From positions 17,943,501-18,007,500 of the forward strand of contig NC_079377.1 of assembly GCF_021018895.1 (NCBI RefSeq): a stretch of 64,000 bases of DNA. Direction: 5' to 3'. Source of the stretch: Seriola aureovittata (lineage: Eukaryota > Chordata > Actinopteri > Carangiformes > Carangidae). The position numbers were made by a program, and so were the translations under genes. The notes below the pieces were generated by a model. That model saw nothing but the letters and a program-made list of their open reading frames with translations. It ran no database searches and was not told the DNA's origin. Below are positions 61,801-64,000 of the stretch, in pieces (the stretch's first letter is position 1; each line of letters begins with the position of its first letter).

Positions 61801-62545
61801 GGGTGGGTGTTGCTTGTTCCAGTGTGAAAATGTTCTTGTGCTCCTTTCTGTTACATATCTGCAAAATTACTGCATTCAAATAGTTGCAAAAATCTGCCGT
61901 CGTTTGAATCAAAGACATGATCCCGTCTGATAGTTTAAAGGCTGATTTATGTGAAACATGATCAGGAGGCATGATGCTTGGTATATTACTCTTTTCCAAG
62001 AACCACAGAGAGAATTGGGACACTGAAGGCTCCAGCATGTATATGGTATTCATATAATGGATGAGAAAATGCATTATGTAATTCCCTTATGTGGGAGTCT
62101 AGGCATATGCTTGTGATATTTAAAGCCATTTGTCATGTACCTTCACATCCTGAGCTCATATATTAAATGTATGCAGTTATCTGGAGGACTGACCCTGACC
62201 AGCCAATCACATACAGCTGCCCGCTTCTGATGACTGAATCCCTTCTGTGGACATACTGTACTTTGCTTTGCTTGGCATGGTATCAATAACAGAGTTAGTT
62301 TATGGCAGCATGGGGTCAGTTATTCATGAGTCCAGCTGGGACCAGTACTGAGGACAACTGTAATTGATTTTAGTTTAAATAAAGTGTGGGTACAGACAAC
62401 AAAAGTTATTAGTAGTTAACAGATACAGAATTTTCTAAATTAAGCCAAATTTGTTGTGGTGTTTATCAAAAAACCTAACATTAACAGACTATCAAATACT
62501 ATTTTAGCCAGTCATCTGGCTCCAAACAAGACTAAGTGTCAATAT
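58816..62545. other. Non-coding stretch, nothing recognised
   Basis: About 3.7 kb without a supported exon. The 110-codon - strand frame at 60065-60397 and the 87-codon + strand frame at 61667-61930 overlap chance frames and have no recognised domain. Confidence 0.45.
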
Positions 62546-62900
62546 GCTAATGTCTCTGTGAAGGTCCGGCACTTTGAGCTAAGTGCTAACATGCTCGTAA
62601 TGACAATACTAACATGCTGATGTTAAGCAGGCGTAATGTTCCCGTGTATACCATCTTAGTTTAGTGTTTAAGCATGTTGTTCGTTTTGCAGTTATGTTCT
62701 AGATATAAAAGTATTGATCAAGCTGAAATGTTGACCTGATGGTGGCACTAGACAAAAAGTCACTATGTTATTACAAGGGAGGTATGAATGTTAAAACTTG
62801 TATAGACATTGCACTTAAAACCAGAAATGTCAACCTCGTGGTGGCGCTGGAGTAAAAGTCAGGGGATCAGGAATGTCTGTGCAAAGAGTCATGGCTAAAA
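62546..62900 (+). repeat. Dispersed teleost repeat, decayed
   Basis: AGTGCTAACATGCTCGTAAT, ACTAACATGCTGATGTTAAG, CATCTTAGTTTAGTG, AAATGTTGACCTGATGGTGG, GAAATGTCAACCTCGTGGTG and AAAGTCAGGGGATCAGGAAT appear in the order I recall for a ubiquitous percomorph repeat with two successive ..GACCTGATGGTGGCGCTAG.. and ..CAACCTCATGGTGGCGCTAG.. blocks. Ends and class unknown; non-coding. Confidence 0.6.
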
Positions 62901-62958
62901 ACTAGTTAAATACAAAGCTGCTTCAGTTACTGACTCTCCATCCTTGTGTATTGTGTCA

Positions 62959-62959
<1 letters not shown>

Positions 62960-63006
<47 letters not shown>
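62960..63006. repeat. (AC)23 microsatellite
   Basis: 47 bp of uninterrupted AC repeat. Confidence 0.97.
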
Positions 63007-63007
<1 letters not shown>

Positions 63008-63409
63008 TTTGTGCTCATAACACCGAAGATGACCCCTGAAACCTCTCCAAAAGTAAAAAAAAAAACAGCAGATTAAGTTTCTCAGTTTTGCTACAACTCT
63101 GTGTGTCTGTCTGAACCTAAACCTTTGGAGCTAATGTTTGTTGGAGCGCGGCACCAAGCTGGGAACATAACTGCTGGGAGTTGAACCTGGGTCACAGCGG
63201 TGGTGTTGCGGATTTTAAGACACACAGTAACACACGCACAAGTACAGTATGTCAACATTCAAGGCACAGCGCACAAAGATGTGACAGGTAAAAGAAACTC
63301 AAACACACAGTCAATTACATATGCAGTAAATGCTATGACATGTACACTGTAATTATTTACACAGTCTTAATGTGCTTTTCATTCCTTTGCGAGAAAAGTA
63401 CACATGCAG

Positions 63410-63590
63410 GCCCTCATTTATCAAACGAACGTACGGCAGAAAACCGTGCGTACGACCGTTTCCACGCAAGCTTCGGCATTTATCAATTTGGACGTGAGCG
63501 GACGCTACGATCAGATCTCACGTCAGGTCTGAGCTCGTGTACGCAAATCTGGATTTGCGGTGCAGCACAGCAAAATCTGGCTGAGTCTGA
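63410..63590. repeat. CpG-rich dispersed repeat
   Basis: Starts CCCTCATTTATCAAACGAAC and carries about 17 CpGs (CGTGCGTACG, GGACGTGAGCGGACGC, CTCGTGTACGC) in an otherwise CpG-poor background. CATTTATCAA occurs twice (near 63413 and 63478). I recall very similar sequence as a multi-copy fish repeat. High CpG suggests a young copy, or one not methylated in the germ line. Confidence 0.5.
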
Positions 63591-64000
63591 AAATAATTAT
63601 TAAACAAACCTCAGCTGTCATCAGCATAAACAGTCACATATTTAGAACAGATCAAAACGGATTCTTAAAACAAGATAAAAAAATTTGAATTTTAAAAAAG
63701 CCCACGTTTTTTACTGATACCACTTTTTTGTACAATAAAACAATATGAGAGGCTAAATGGCCTAACATGACATCTAATTATTGCACATTAAAATTTGAAA
63801 TAATAATAAATACAAGCAGAAATGTGTGTTTGCAAATTAACTCATGGCAAAATTGTGTAATTGTTTTTTGTTTTTTTCCGATGGGTATGACACAACTGGA
63901 ACAACAATTAAAAGCATCTGGTAAGATAATCATTGTTGCACTGTGGTTGGTCAGATGTTTACTCACTCCCCTATTTAAACAGATGCTTTGGCAGTTATCA
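63591..64000. other. Non-coding stretch, nothing recognised
   Basis: AT-rich; may include the remainder of the CpG-rich repeat at 63410-63590, but I cannot place its end. Confidence 0.4.

Noticed and set aside
63177..63187. Box B-like GGTTCAACTCC on the - strand (tRNA or SINE)
   Set aside because: No box A at the required distance and no cloverleaf; probably chance or an unrecognisable SINE scrap.

Overview
The window looks like about 64 kb of nuclear DNA from a teleost fish, probably a percomorph. I find no host coding exon I can defend. The sequence is AT-rich and CpG-poor, with stops in all frames, long CA/TG, GATA, TTA, GA and TA microsatellites, and poly-A/T tracts. It also carries repeat families I recognise from fish: three Tc1/mariner-type transposon remnants, tRNA-derived SINE copies, short non-autonomous elements with a GGCTGCAA end, and LINE traces. 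Family recognition is from memory plus internal sequence logic; no alignment was run. The window could be a gene desert or the inside of a very large intron.

Layout. 1-14.9 kb: mostly unique non-coding DNA with a SINE (1978-2152, + strand), a GGCTGCAA-element fragment (2971-3091), a second SINE (11890-11990, - strand), a LINE reverse-transcriptase remnant (13102-13270, - strand) and one unexplained ORF (10240-10608, - strand). 14.9-17.8 kb: an internally deleted Tc1-type element (14987-15308) next to a GGCTGCAA fragment, then a longer GGCTGCAA copy (17634-17796). 20.3-21.6 kb: the best preserved mobile element, a Tc1-like transposon with a dead transposase on the - strand; a 24-bp perfect inverted duplication sits at the codons of its third catalytic residue. 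22.5-23.8 kb: the longest ORF (202 codons) beside a CpG-rich, promoter-like module with ETS and CRE/ATF sites and a strong - strand splice donor. 24.6-36 kb: microsatellites, a 68-bp direct repeat pair, a LINE-type 3' tail, a teleost repeat fragment and a long polypurine tract. 40.8-41.9 kb: a second decayed Tc1-type element, ending in a TA microsatellite. 42-64 kb: CA, TG, GATA, GT, TTA and GA microsatellites, long C and G homopolymers, and several dispersed-repeat fragments, ending with a CpG-rich repeat near 63.5 kb.

No genes here work together as a system. All transposase sequence is broken, and no RNA gene, CRISPR array, operon or intact viral or transposon gene was seen. I found no new biological system. 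The points most worth a second look are the CpG-rich module at 23.0-23.5 kb and the templated inversion inside the Tc1 copy.
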